Origin: an uncultured Lachnospiraceae bacterium
GTDB taxonomy: Bacteria; Bacillota; Clostridia; Lachnospirales; Lachnospiraceae
Length of the DNA stretch: 64,000 bases
Direction: 5' to 3'
Assembly: GCA_910585295.1 (NCBI GenBank)
Contig: CAJUDE010000025.1
Coordinates: 20,469 to 84,468 of the forward strand
In this document: positions 51,526-60,286 of the stretch, in pieces
Numbering within the stretch: position 1 is the stretch's first letter
Layout of the letters: every line of letters starts with the position of its first letter
Position numbers and translations under genes: made by a program
The notes under the pieces: model-generated
Told to the model about the DNA's origin: nothing
Seen by the model: the letters and a program-made list of their open reading frames with translations, nothing else
The model's database searches: none

Positions 51526-52269
51526 TTACATAACATACAAATTGCATTTCCATTCTTCTATCCCATGGTAAATCTGCCAAAGCTGCCTTGCCAGCAAACA
51601 GGCAGACACTAAGATAATAAGCGCCCAGAGGGAAAATTTCCCACTGCTGTATAAAGATTCTAAAAATTCCTTCCTTATAAGGCCAAACAGAAATAGGAAG
51701 CACCCGCAAATGCCGCAATACCACACCCCTTCCCGCCCTCTGGCATATTTCTCAACCCAAAGCCCCAACACACAGGCGCACAGCCATGGCGCGAGCAAGT
51801 ATACGGCTCCATGCAGCAGCCCCAGCCCGCCTTTTTGGACAAGGAATGGAAGCCCAAGCGTCATTAAAAGAAGGTTCCCGCATGCCATAGCGCCCATCCG
51901 CACCAACATTACCTGGGGCAGGCTGTGCTTTGACACCATCTCCAATTCTGCCATTCCATATGCGCTTGAACGGAATGTCTCCGCCACCGTAAGCACCGCC
52001 AAAAGCGGCATTGCCGCAGACAGGCTCCATAACATCCCATATTTATCTTCTTGTTGGAAATAATTTCCGTGAAACAACGCCATTGCTACAATCAGTACAG
52101 ACAGTATCCATGCAGATTTATGGATATACCCAATTTGCACTGCAATTGTTTCTGGCAGGCTCGCCCTTGGGGCAAAAAAGTTTTTTAGGAACTCGCCTTT
52201 TCCTTCAGGGGCAGGCGCCAGATATAATTGCTTCAATTCTTTTTTTATTTGACGTTTTGAAACCTTCAA
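51526..52269 (-). CDS. Six-helix membrane protein of the sigma-ABC operon
   Basis: 247 residues. Cytoplasmic N-terminal ~45 residues (IKKELKQLYLAPAPEGKGEFLKNF), then about six hydrophobic helices. The N-terminal motif and position directly after the sigma gene suggest a membrane regulator of the sigma factor (anti-sigma role inferred, no known zinc motif). Start overlaps the sigma stop by four bases. Confidence 0.6.
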   Translation of the reverse strand: MKVSKRQIKKELKQLYLAPAPEGKGEFLKNFFAPRASLPETIAVQIGYIHKSAWILSVLIVAMALFHGNYFQQEDKYGMLWSLSAAMPLLAVLTVAETFRSSAYGMAELEMVSKHSLPQVMLVRMGAMACGNLLLMTLGLPFLVQKGGLGLLHGAVYLLAPWLCACVLGLWVEKYARGREGVWYCGICGCFLFLFGLIRKEFLESLYSSGKFSLWALIILVSACLLARQLWQIYHGIEEWKCNLYVM

Positions 52270-52745
52270 CGTTTGCCACCCTCCTGTAACATTCTTTTTA
52301 ACCGCCGCAGCGCTTCTTGTTCCATCCGATATTCACTGCTTCTGGATAAGCCGGTGATTTTGCAGATTTCCCTGACGGAAAGCCCATTGACATAACGAAG
52401 CAATACCAATTCCTGCTGTTCTGGCGGAAGCTTTTCCACCGCCATCTGTAAATAAAGGGACTTTTCCACATGCTCTATTGGGTTTTCTGATAATTTATCC
52501 ACCATTCCCTTTGTGGAGCCTTCTATAGTTTCCTCCCTCTTATGGCTTCGGTAATAGTCCACGCACAAATTCCTGGCAATGGTGTACAAGTAAGCCAGCT
52601 GCTTTCCACGGTTGACATAAGAATTTTGGGCAAAATATTTCAGGAACGTTTCCTGAACCAAATCTTCTGCTAGGAAGCGGTCATTCACTTTGAAATAGCA
52701 ATAACGGTAAATTCTATCATACTGTTCACTGATATCCAGAGACAT
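52266..52745 (-). CDS. ECF-type RNA polymerase sigma factor
   Basis: 159 residues from ATG 52745 (GGAAGGGGG seven bases upstream). Region 2 (~10-75) with YRYCYFKVNDRFLAEDLVQETFLKYFAQ and DYYRSHKREE; region 4 (~105-155) with LPPEQQELVLLRYVNGLSVREIC and helix-turn-helix. First gene of a four-gene operon with a membrane protein and an ABC exporter, like stress-responsive sigma-ABC loci. Confidence 0.93.
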   Translation of the reverse strand: MSLDISEQYDRIYRYCYFKVNDRFLAEDLVQETFLKYFAQNSYVNRGKQLAYLYTIARNLCVDYYRSHKREETIEGSTKGMVDKLSENPIEHVEKSLYLQMAVEKLPPEQQELVLLRYVNGLSVREICKITGLSRSSEYRMEQEALRRLKRMLQEGGKR

Positions 52746-52796
52746 GCAATATCCCCCTTCCATTATGTTTAACGTTTGGCATGGGCAACATGTGCC

Positions 52797-52840
52797 AAAA
52801 AAAGAAGCTGCAGCGCTAAATTAGCTTACAGCTTCTTTTT
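52797..52840. terminator. Bidirectional terminator upstream of the sigma gene
   Basis: AAGAAGCTG (52802-52810) pairs with CAGCTTCTT (52829-52837) with T runs on both sides. Ends the FMN-lipoprotein transcript on the minus strand. Confidence 0.75.
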
Positions 52841-52868
52841 CATTTCTTAATACTATAGTATTTGCCAT

Positions 52869-53333
52869 TTATTCTTCCACATTCTCCGCAGGAACCACCG
52901 CAATCTCCGTATCCCCTTGCTCTGCGCATTCCAGCACTGCGGCTGCAAGCCTTCGGAAATTCCCCCCTGAGGAAGAAGCGCCTGCGATCATGTCAATATT
53001 ATCTGCACTTTGCTCCTCCAAAAGTTCTGCTGCATAATTCCTTGTATACCGGTTTGGGTATGTGCCAGATACGGGGTTCATGTTCCTCATATAGGCAATA
53101 TCCCACGATTTAATAAACCCACTTACATTCTTTGCATTGTATTCCACACTGACAATCTTACTGTCCATCACGCAAATTGTAACAAATTCTTTCCACCCAT
53201 GGCTATAATCCCCCATAATTGCAGTATAATACCCGTCCTGCCACTTCGCTTCTTTCTCCTTACTTCCACACCCAGAAATTAAAATGCATGCCAGGATACA
53301 GGCAATTATGGCATACGCCTTTCTCTTTTTCAT
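52869..53333 (-). CDS. FMN-binding lipoprotein
   Basis: 154 residues. Signal with lipobox LISGC (cysteine at ~22), mature domain ~100 residues. Resembles the FMN_bind family: YYTAIMGDYSHGWKEFVTICVMDSKIVSVEYNAKNV (strand-turn part) and GASSSGGNF, where the family has S/T-GA-T-x(2)-S with flavin attached at the first serine/threonine. Would place an FMN on the outer face of the membrane. Begins one base after the stop of the chemoreceptor, so the pair is one transcript. Confidence 0.85.
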   Translation of the reverse strand: MKKRKAYAIIACILACILISGCGSKEKEAKWQDGYYTAIMGDYSHGWKEFVTICVMDSKIVSVEYNAKNVSGFIKSWDIAYMRNMNPVSGTYPNRYTRNYAAELLEEQSADNIDMIAGASSSGGNFRRLAAAVLECAEQGDTEIAVVPAENVEE

Positions 53334-53334
53334 A

Positions 53335-55293
53335 TTACCTATCCCTCCTTAACCGGAACTGTCCAGAGATATATTGTAATTCCTCCGCCTGTTTGTGAAG
53401 CTTCTGGCTGGCCGTGGTGCTTTCGTAGCTTGCGTCCAAATTCCTTTGCGCCACATCGCTGATTTGGGAAATCTGTTCTGCCATCTTTTCCAACGACTCT
53501 TTCTGAATATACACAGATTCTTCCAGCCGTTTTGTAATATCCGACATACTGTTGGACACATCGCTAATATCTGCAAAGGACTCTGCCGCCTGTTTTGCAT
53601 ATGCCACGCCATTTTGAATTGCCTTAAGTGAATTGCCTATCACCTCAGACGCATGTTTTGCAGATTCTGTGCTTTGCTCTGCAAGCATCCTGACCTCAGA
53701 AGCCACCACTGCAAACCCTTTCCCAAATTCCCCGGCGCGGCTTGCCTCTACAGAGGCATTCAGCGCCAGCATATTTGTCTGTGCGGCTATATTCTCCAAT
53801 ATCCTGTTTACCTTTGTAATTTCCAAAGAATTGGCGTTGATGTCTTCCATTGCTTCAAGCAAATTCCTCATATTGGCATCCCCGGCATCCATGCTGACCC
53901 GTGCCTTTTCCATCAGCTCCCCGGCAAGCCTGGTGTTGCCGTCCACTTCTGTAATGTTTTCTTCAATAGCCTTTGTCTCCTCAGTCAATACCATAAGGGA
54001 GCTGGACTGCTCGCTGGAGCCTGTATGCACCTGTACCGCGCTTTCTGACACAACCCCCGCCGTCTCCAACACCTGCTTGGAAGAGTCCTGTACAGACACT
54101 AACATTTGGCTAAGGGAAACGATAATGTGGTTTAAGGACTCCTTCATGATAATGAAATCCCCTTCAAAATCCCCTTCCACCGACACGTCGAAATCCCCTT
54201 CTGATATGCTTGATAATATTTTAGACAGTTCTGAGATATACCCATTAATGCTGTCTATGGTATTGCTCAAGGAAATAGACAGCACCTGCGTCTCGTCCTG
54301 GATTTTGCTAATATTTGTAGGGGTTTTTAAATCGCCATTTGCCAGAAGCTCTATACGGCCAATCACCCCTTTTAAGGAATTTTTAATCCTGGAAGCATAG
54401 CCAATTGTAAAAATCCCCCCGATAACCACAAGTCCTATCGTAATGTAAATCCCCAGCATAATACTGTTGTTTGCCGGGCCCATAAAATCATCCCTTGGGA
54501 CAATGATTGCAAGGTGCCAGGTAGTCCCGTTAATTGGGACATAACTAATTAATACAGTATCCTTGCCCTCCCCATATGTAATAATTCCAGTCTCACCAGA
54601 TACAACCTTCTCCTCAATAAAACCTACCCCAGTATAATCCGCCATATCTGCCTGTTCCCGAACCAAATCCGTATTCCTGTGGCCCATAATCTTGCCATCG
54701 GAATTTACAATAAACGCCTCCCCATTGGCGCTAATATTAATGCTGCTTAACACATCGCTTAAGATATCATAATTATAACTTCCTACCAAGTAATAAACCA
54801 GTTCCCCGTCTGCATTCAAAATGGGAAGCCCAACTGCTAATTCCAGCACGCCGTCATGATCGAAGATATCATCCACAACCATATTCTGTGTTTCCTGCAA
54901 TAATGGGAATAGCTTCCTCTCCTGGAGCGACTCCGGGCAATTCCCATCCCCCAAGTAAAGGCTCCCTTCTGCATCATACAGCCCAAGCCATGTAAATTCT
55001 ATCCCTGACTGCGCATTGTCCAGCACGGCCTTTTTTTCCTCTGTGGGGCTGTCTGCATTTATAATTGCCTCATTCTCCCCAATCATGAAAATCCGGTCTG
55101 CCAGCATATGCATGTTCCCTTCCAGATTTTTAGAGGCTGTTTTCGTCATAGATGGAAGTACATTAGTCAATACGCTGTCCGTCAGGGATTTCATAGAACG
55201 CGTCATCAACACGACAAAAACAACTGCCAGGCATACCATCATAATATCCGTGTTTAACAATATTCTTCCGCTAATGCTTCTTTTTGCTTTCAC
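53335..55293 (-). CDS. Methyl-accepting chemotaxis protein (double-Cache type)
   Basis: 652 residues from GTG 55293 (AGGAGG eight bases upstream). TM1 ~13-33, dCache sensor ~40-270, TM2 ~278-300, HAMP, signalling coil. Tip at ~507-535 with LNASVEASRAGEFGKGFAVVASEV. The sensor contains GSYNYDILSDVLSSINISANGEAFIVNSDGKIMGHRN, a distal-Cache pattern. Followed directly by an FMN-binding lipoprotein, an unusual partner. Confidence 0.95.
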   Translation of the reverse strand: MKAKRSISGRILLNTDIMMVCLAVVFVVLMTRSMKSLTDSVLTNVLPSMTKTASKNLEGNMHMLADRIFMIGENEAIINADSPTEEKKAVLDNAQSGIEFTWLGLYDAEGSLYLGDGNCPESLQERKLFPLLQETQNMVVDDIFDHDGVLELAVGLPILNADGELVYYLVGSYNYDILSDVLSSINISANGEAFIVNSDGKIMGHRNTDLVREQADMADYTGVGFIEEKVVSGETGIITYGEGKDTVLISYVPINGTTWHLAIIVPRDDFMGPANNSIMLGIYITIGLVVIGGIFTIGYASRIKNSLKGVIGRIELLANGDLKTPTNISKIQDETQVLSISLSNTIDSINGYISELSKILSSISEGDFDVSVEGDFEGDFIIMKESLNHIIVSLSQMLVSVQDSSKQVLETAGVVSESAVQVHTGSSEQSSSLMVLTEETKAIEENITEVDGNTRLAGELMEKARVSMDAGDANMRNLLEAMEDINANSLEITKVNRILENIAAQTNMLALNASVEASRAGEFGKGFAVVASEVRMLAEQSTESAKHASEVIGNSLKAIQNGVAYAKQAAESFADISDVSNSMSDITKRLEESVYIQKESLEKMAEQISQISDVAQRNLDASYESTTASQKLHKQAEELQYISGQFRLRRDR

Positions 55294-55474
55294 CTTTTGC
55301 TCCTCCTGACTTTTTCGTGTATTTTATTAAAACCACTGAGCCTTATTTTACTATGTTATTACTTTAATTTCAATACTCAGATAGTCCCTATTGCCCTTTT
55401 CCTTATAGCCTTTTTTCCATTTTTCCAGTATACTTAAAATAAGCCTTACACATTCCATATGAAAGGAGCCGCTT

Positions 55475-56938
55475 ATGCCCAGCAATATATTTTACACCCT
55501 TCAGAAATCTTCTTATTTAGACCATAAATTACAGGCCTATGCTGACAGTGATTATTACCCTTTCCATATGCCGGGCCACAAACGCACAGATAAGCTAGAA
55601 TTCCCAAACCCCTACTCCATGGACATTACAGAAATTGAAGGGTTTGACAACCTGCACCACCCAGAAGGCATCCTAAAAGAAGCCCAGATGAGGGCCTCTG
55701 AACTGTTCGGCTCGAAAGCTTCCTTCTACCTTATCAATGGAAGCACCAGCGGCATTTTAAGCGCAATCAGCGCCGCCCTCCCGCCACGAGGCGCTTTGCT
55801 GATGTCCCGCAACAGCCATAAATCCGCATACCATGCCGCATATTTACGGGAGCTTAACACCATTTACCTAATGCCAGCCGCCACAGAATTTGGCATTTCC
55901 GGCTCAATTTCGCCCGCCTCCGTGGAACAGGCATTACAGGAAAACCCTGGGATTGGGGCAGTGTTTATCACCTCCCCCACTTATGACGGCATTGTATCAG
56001 ATATCCAGGCAATTGCGGGCATTGCCCATTCCCACAACCTCCCTTTGATTGTGGATGAAGCCCATGGCGCCCATTTTATGTTTTCCCGCAAATTCCCTTC
56101 CCCCGCCCTTAGGTGCGGGGCGGATATCGCCATACAAAGCTTACATAAAACGCTCCCATGCCTTACCCAATGCGCGCTGCTGCATGTAAATTCCAAACGG
56201 ATTGGCCTAAGCCTTATCAAACGCTTTCTGGACATTTACCAGACCAGCTCCCCTTCCTACCTGCTAATGTCCTCCATAGAGCAATGCCTGCGGTTCCTAC
56301 GGGAGGAAAGCGTTTCCCAGATGGCGGAATACACCCAAATTCTGCAGGCATTTTACCGGAAATCTGAAAACCTGCGGCATTTAAAAGTATTCCATAAGTC
56401 TTCCTGCCCCCCGGAACTTTGTTTTGACCATGATTTTTCCAAAATTTTAATTTCTGTGGGTTCCACTGGGCTGACTGGGAAAGAACTTTATGACGCCCTA
56501 CTGCACACCTACCATTTGCAGCTGGAAATGGCTTCTGGGCATTACGCCACTGCGCTGACTTCTGTTATGGACACCAAAGCAGGGTTCCAGCGCCTTGCCG
56601 CGGCATTAGAGGACATTGACCACAAAAACCGTTTCAATGAGGCTGGCGGCAAAGGGGAGCCGCTGTCCTCCGACTTAATTTACCAAGCCCCAAAGCATGG
56701 CATGGCCATTGGCGAAGCCATGGCCCAAAAAACGGAAACCCTGCCCCTAAAGGCTTCTACTGGGTATATCAGCCAGGAATATATCTATTTATACCCACCT
56801 GGCATCCCGCTTGTGGCCCCTGGGGAGATTATGACAGGCAAGCTATTGCGCACAATATCCCAATGCCAGGCGCAAGGCTTATCAGTAGAAGGGCTAAACG
56901 ACATGTCCGGCAAACAAATTAATGTGGTGAAAATGTAA
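55475..56938 (+). CDS. Orn/Lys/Arg decarboxylase family PLP enzyme (YaaO-like)
   Basis: 487 residues, near B. subtilis YaaO (480). Family I fold decarboxylase without an N-terminal wing domain: PGHKRTD start, TSPTYDGIVSDIQAI, aspartate VDEAHGAHF, PLP lysine in SLHKTLPCL, and the C-terminal Orn/Lys/Arg_C region with YPPGIPLVAPGE. AAAGGAGCC eight bases before the ATG. Substrate (lysine, arginine or ornithine) cannot be chosen. First gene of the yaaO-to-rsmI block. Confidence 0.9.
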   Translation: MPSNIFYTLQKSSYLDHKLQAYADSDYYPFHMPGHKRTDKLEFPNPYSMDITEIEGFDNLHHPEGILKEAQMRASELFGSKASFYLINGSTSGILSAISAALPPRGALLMSRNSHKSAYHAAYLRELNTIYLMPAATEFGISGSISPASVEQALQENPGIGAVFITSPTYDGIVSDIQAIAGIAHSHNLPLIVDEAHGAHFMFSRKFPSPALRCGADIAIQSLHKTLPCLTQCALLHVNSKRIGLSLIKRFLDIYQTSSPSYLLMSSIEQCLRFLREESVSQMAEYTQILQAFYRKSENLRHLKVFHKSSCPPELCFDHDFSKILISVGSTGLTGKELYDALLHTYHLQLEMASGHYATALTSVMDTKAGFQRLAAALEDIDHKNRFNEAGGKGEPLSSDLIYQAPKHGMAIGEAMAQKTETLPLKASTGYISQEYIYLYPPGIPLVAPGEIMTGKLLRTISQCQAQGLSVEGLNDMSGKQINVVKM

Positions 56939-56957
56939 AAGCATGGCAATTTGTATA

Positions 56958-57169
56958 ATTTCTTTTTTTGGGTTTCCCCATTTTTTATGATAGCCTATAT
57001 TATTGTGCCAAAAGGCCTTGCTGCCCTTGGCCGCATAGGCGTCTTGCACAAAAAGCGTCTGGAAATCTAGCTTTCCATAGCGCTTTTATGCGCAAAGCGC
57101 TTCCATCACTTTGTGATGGAAACCCTTTGGCTCTATGAATTGCAAAATGGGGAAACTCAAATTTCTTTT
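56958..57169. mobile_element. MITE-like element, copy B (194 bp) with 9-bp flanking duplication
   Basis: Element 56967-57160 starts TTTGGGTTTCC and ends GGAAACTCAA; ATTTCTTTT flanks it on both sides (56958-56966, 57161-57169). It matches copy A over its whole length apart from a ~17-base extra hairpin TTCCATCA-CTT-TGTGATGGAA near 57101-57121. It separates yaaO from the kinase-like gene. Confidence 0.8.
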
Positions 57170-57196
57170 GCATTTTTCCATAAGCTATACTATACT
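57168..57196 (+). promoter_or_regulatory. Promoter at the edge of MITE copy B, upstream of the kinase-like gene
   Basis: TTGCAT (57168-57173), 17-base spacer, TATACT (57191-57196). The -35 touches the flanking duplication, so the insertion sits right beside it; it lies 43 bases before the ATG at 57239. Confidence 0.5.
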
Positions 57197-57238
57197 ATAA
57201 ATTGCATCAAAATTATGGTTTATTACGTAAGGGAAATT

Positions 57239-57826
57239 ATGGGAAAAATATTTTGTTTGATGGGCAAAAGCGCATGTGGGAAAGACACTCTGTACAAACG
57301 GGTCCTGGCAGAAGGATCCCTCCCTTTAAAAACGCTGGTCCCTTATACCACACGCCCCGCCCGGGACGAAGAGGCAAACGGCGTGGAATACTACTTTTTT
57401 ACAGAAGGGCAGCTTGAAGAGCTAGAGCGGCAAGGGAATATTATTGAGCTGCGCTCTTACCATACCGTCCATGGCATCTGGAAATACTTTACCGCCAATG
57501 ACCACCAAATTAACTTAGAAAAGCACCACTACCTGATTATTGGCACGCTGGAATCTTATGCAAAGTTCCAGGAATACTTTGGGAAGCCTTCCCTGGTGCC
57601 TTTGTATATTGAACTTGAGGACGGGGAACGCCTCCAGCGCGCCCTTAACCGGGAACGGATGCAGTCAGAGCCAAAATATACAGAGCTTTGCCGCAGGTTC
57701 CTTGCAGATGACAAAGATTTCTCCCCAGAAAACTTAAAACAAGCAGAAATCACTAACTCTTTTTCCAACACAGACCTGGACTTATGCACCCAGCAAATCA
57801 TTTCCTTTATAAAAGCAAACATATAG
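57239..57826 (+). CDS. Guanylate-kinase-like protein at the tmk position
   Basis: 195 residues from ATG 57239 (AAGGG five bases upstream). P-loop GKSACGKDTLY, YTTRPARDEEANGVEYYFFT (the GMP-binding TTRxxR-x-E-x(2)-G-x-x-Y-x-F segment) and RALNRERMQSEPKYTELCRRF lid-like region. Differs from true guanylate kinase at the GMP site (HGIWKYFT in place of Y-G-T). In Bacillus the gene between yaaO and yaaR is tmk. Substrate uncertain. Confidence 0.75.
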   Translation: MGKIFCLMGKSACGKDTLYKRVLAEGSLPLKTLVPYTTRPARDEEANGVEYYFFTEGQLEELERQGNIIELRSYHTVHGIWKYFTANDHQINLEKHHYLIIGTLESYAKFQEYFGKPSLVPLYIELEDGERLQRALNRERMQSEPKYTELCRRFLADDKDFSPENLKQAEITNSFSNTDLDLCTQQIISFIKANI

Positions 57827-57889
57827 AATTTTTCACTTTATAATAAGATTGAAAAAACCGATAATAATACCAGAAAGGCAGGTGATTTC

Positions 57890-58330
57890 ATGGCAATCAA
57901 AGTAGATTCCGTAAACGCTTTGCAGCCAGTGGAGGCTTCCCAGCCAGTGGATAAAGGGGATGGAAGCTTTAAGTTTACCCTTGCCAGCCAGGTAGAAGAG
58001 GCCGAGCTGCAAGAAAAGCTCAATGGGCTTATGAATGACATCACTGCACAGGGGGAGAAGCTCTCAGAGCATATGGACATTCGGGACATGAAGAAATACC
58101 GGGAGTTGGTAAAAGATTTCCTCAATGAAATTGTCAACCGCTCCCACAAATTTTCCAGGGAGAATTTTCTGGACCGCAGGGGGCGCCACCGGGTATATGG
58201 AATTGTGAAATTAGTGGATAAGAACCTGGATGACCTTGCCAGCGAACTGGTGAAGGACGAGAAAGACCATCTTACAATTTTAAGCAAAGTCGGGGAAATC
58301 CGCGGGCTTCTTTTGGATATCTCCACCTAA
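57890..58330 (+). CDS. yaaR: YaaR family (DUF327) protein
   Basis: 146 residues, B. subtilis length. All-helical, charged; family pattern RDMKKYRELVKDFLNEIVNRSHKFSREN and RRGRHRVYGIVKLVDKNLDDLASELV (only family-level positions quoted). Function unknown; always next to holB. Preceded by AGGTG before the ATG, 63 bases after the kinase-like gene. Confidence 0.92.
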   Translation: MAIKVDSVNALQPVEASQPVDKGDGSFKFTLASQVEEAELQEKLNGLMNDITAQGEKLSEHMDIRDMKKYRELVKDFLNEIVNRSHKFSRENFLDRRGRHRVYGIVKLVDKNLDDLASELVKDEKDHLTILSKVGEIRGLLLDIST

Positions 58331-58356
58331 TCCCAATACAGAAACGAGGAATTATT

Positions 58357-59346
58357 ATGGCAGGCTTTTCAAGTATCATTGGACATGAACAAATCAAAGT
58401 ACATTTACAGAACGCAATTTCCATGGATAAAGTATCCCATGCTTATATATTTAACGGCCCTGACAAATCTGGGAAAATGATGTTGGCAAAAAGTTTCGCA
58501 ATGGCGCTCCAATGCCAGCAAAACACCACCGAAGGGTGCATGGGATGCCGGTCTTGCAAACAGGCGTTATCCGGAAACCATCCAGATATTATCTATTTGC
58601 GCCATGAAAAGCCAAACACTATCTCCGTTGATGATATCCGAAAGCAGGTTAACAGCGATATCTTGGTGAAGCCTTATGCTTCCCCTTATAAAATATACAT
58701 TGTTGACGAAGCAGAGAAAATGAGCCAACAGGCGCAGAACGCCCTTTTAAAAACCATAGAAGAGCCGCCCGCCTATGCCATTATCCTGCTGCTTACAACA
58801 AACGCAGATTCCTTTTTACCAACTATTTTGTCCCGTTGCATTACTTTGAACCTAAAAGCTGTTGCGGACAGCACAATCCGCGCTTTTTTGATGGAGGAAT
58901 ACCAGATTCCAGATTATAAAGCGGATGTCTGCACCGCATTTGCCCAGGGGAATGTAGGAAAAGCAATCCAACTGGCAGGCTCCGAAGAATTTAATGAAAT
59001 CAAAACCTCTGCCTTACAGCTCTTAAGAAGGGTCAAGGAAATTGAATTATACGAAATGATGGAAGCCATCAAGCAAATTAGCAGCTACAAGCTGGAAATC
59101 ACTGATTATTTTGACATTATGGCAATATGGTACCGGGACGTGCTGTTCTATAAAGCCACTTCGGACGCAAACCACCTTATCTTTAAGGATGAGGTTTATA
59201 ATATAAAAAAGCAGGCAAGCAAAAGTTCTTATGAAGGGCTTGAAACTATCATCAAAGCCTTAGGCAAGGCAAAACAACGGCTGAACGCCAATGTTAATTT
59301 TGAATTGGTGATGGAATTGCTGCTGCTGACAATAAAGGAGAATTAA
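58357..59346 (+). CDS. holB: DNA polymerase III delta' subunit
   Basis: 329 residues, typical length. Clamp-loader subunit. AAA+ domain with SHAYIFNGPDKSGKMMLAKSFA (a degenerate P-loop as usual for delta'), zinc cluster CQQNTTEGCMGCRSCKQAL, and the arginine finger in ILSRCITLNL. YaaR to holB to ricT spacing is tight (26 and 3 bases), one operon. Confidence 0.93.
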   Translation: MAGFSSIIGHEQIKVHLQNAISMDKVSHAYIFNGPDKSGKMMLAKSFAMALQCQQNTTEGCMGCRSCKQALSGNHPDIIYLRHEKPNTISVDDIRKQVNSDILVKPYASPYKIYIVDEAEKMSQQAQNALLKTIEEPPAYAIILLLTTNADSFLPTILSRCITLNLKAVADSTIRAFLMEEYQIPDYKADVCTAFAQGNVGKAIQLAGSEEFNEIKTSALQLLRRVKEIELYEMMEAIKQISSYKLEITDYFDIMAIWYRDVLFYKATSDANHLIFKDEVYNIKKQASKSSYEGLETIIKALGKAKQRLNANVNFELVMELLLLTIKEN

Positions 59347-59349
59347 ATT

Positions 59350-60258
59350 ATGGTAAAAGTAGTTGGAGTCAGGTTCCGCACCGCCGGAAAAATTTATTAT
59401 TTTGACCCCAAAGATTATGATATCACCGTTGGGACCCACGTGATCGTAGAGACGGCAAGGGGCATTGAATTTGGCACAGTCATGCTTGCCCCAAGGGACT
59501 TAGAGCCAGATAAAGTGATCCAGCCGTTAAAGCCAGTGATACGCATTGCCACGCCAGAGGACGAGAAAATAGAGGCAAAAAATTGTGAGAAAGAAAAAGA
59601 AGCCTTTAAAATCTGTTTAGAGAAAATCCAGAAGCATAAAATGGAAATGAAGCTGGTGGATGCAGAATACACCTTTGACAACAATAAATTATTATTTTAC
59701 TTTACGGCGGACGGACGCATTGACTTTCGGGAACTGGTCAAAGACCTTGCCTCTGTATTCCGCACACGGATTGAGTTAAGGCAGATAGGGGTTCGGGACG
59801 AAACTAAGATTTTAGGCGGGATTGGCATCTGTGGAAGGCCCCTTTGCTGCAACACTTTCTTAGCGGAGTTTGCGCCAGTCTCCATTAAAATGGCAAAGGA
59901 GCAGAACCTTTCTTTGAACCCTTCCAAAATATCTGGCGTGTGCGGCAGGCTGATGTGCTGCCTGAAAAATGAAGAGGAAACTTATGAATACTTAAACAGC
60001 CGCCTGCCAAATGTAGGCGATTACGTTACCACAAACGATAAGCTGAAAGGGGAAGTCAACAGCGTCAATGTCCTGCGGCAGACGGTAAAAGTCCTTGTCG
60101 AGGTAAACGATGAAAAGGAACTTCGGGAATACAAAGTAGACCAGCTTCGCTTTAAGCCAAAACGCAGGAAAGAACACCTAAAGCTCTCCGCTGAGGAATT
60201 AAAAGAATTATCCGCCTTAGAAGATAAGGGCAGGTCCAAAATAGACGACGCCCCTTAA
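59350..60258 (+). CDS. ricT: RicT (YaaT), PSP1-domain Y-complex subunit
   Basis: 302 residues, similar to B. subtilis RicT (275). PSP1 domain at ~40-150, and a cysteine cluster (GICGRPLCCNTFL and GVCGRLMCCLKNE) that binds [4Fe-4S] clusters in the RicAFT complex, which tunes RNase Y cleavage and affects sporulation and competence. A C-terminal helical region follows. Its ATG is three bases after the holB stop; AAGGAG lies inside holB. Confidence 0.95.
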   Translation: MVKVVGVRFRTAGKIYYFDPKDYDITVGTHVIVETARGIEFGTVMLAPRDLEPDKVIQPLKPVIRIATPEDEKIEAKNCEKEKEAFKICLEKIQKHKMEMKLVDAEYTFDNNKLLFYFTADGRIDFRELVKDLASVFRTRIELRQIGVRDETKILGGIGICGRPLCCNTFLAEFAPVSIKMAKEQNLSLNPSKISGVCGRLMCCLKNEEETYEYLNSRLPNVGDYVTTNDKLKGEVNSVNVLRQTVKVLVEVNDEKELREYKVDQLRFKPKRRKEHLKLSAEELKELSALEDKGRSKIDDAP

Positions 60259-60286
60259 TTACCAGACAGGCCATAGGAGTAGATTT

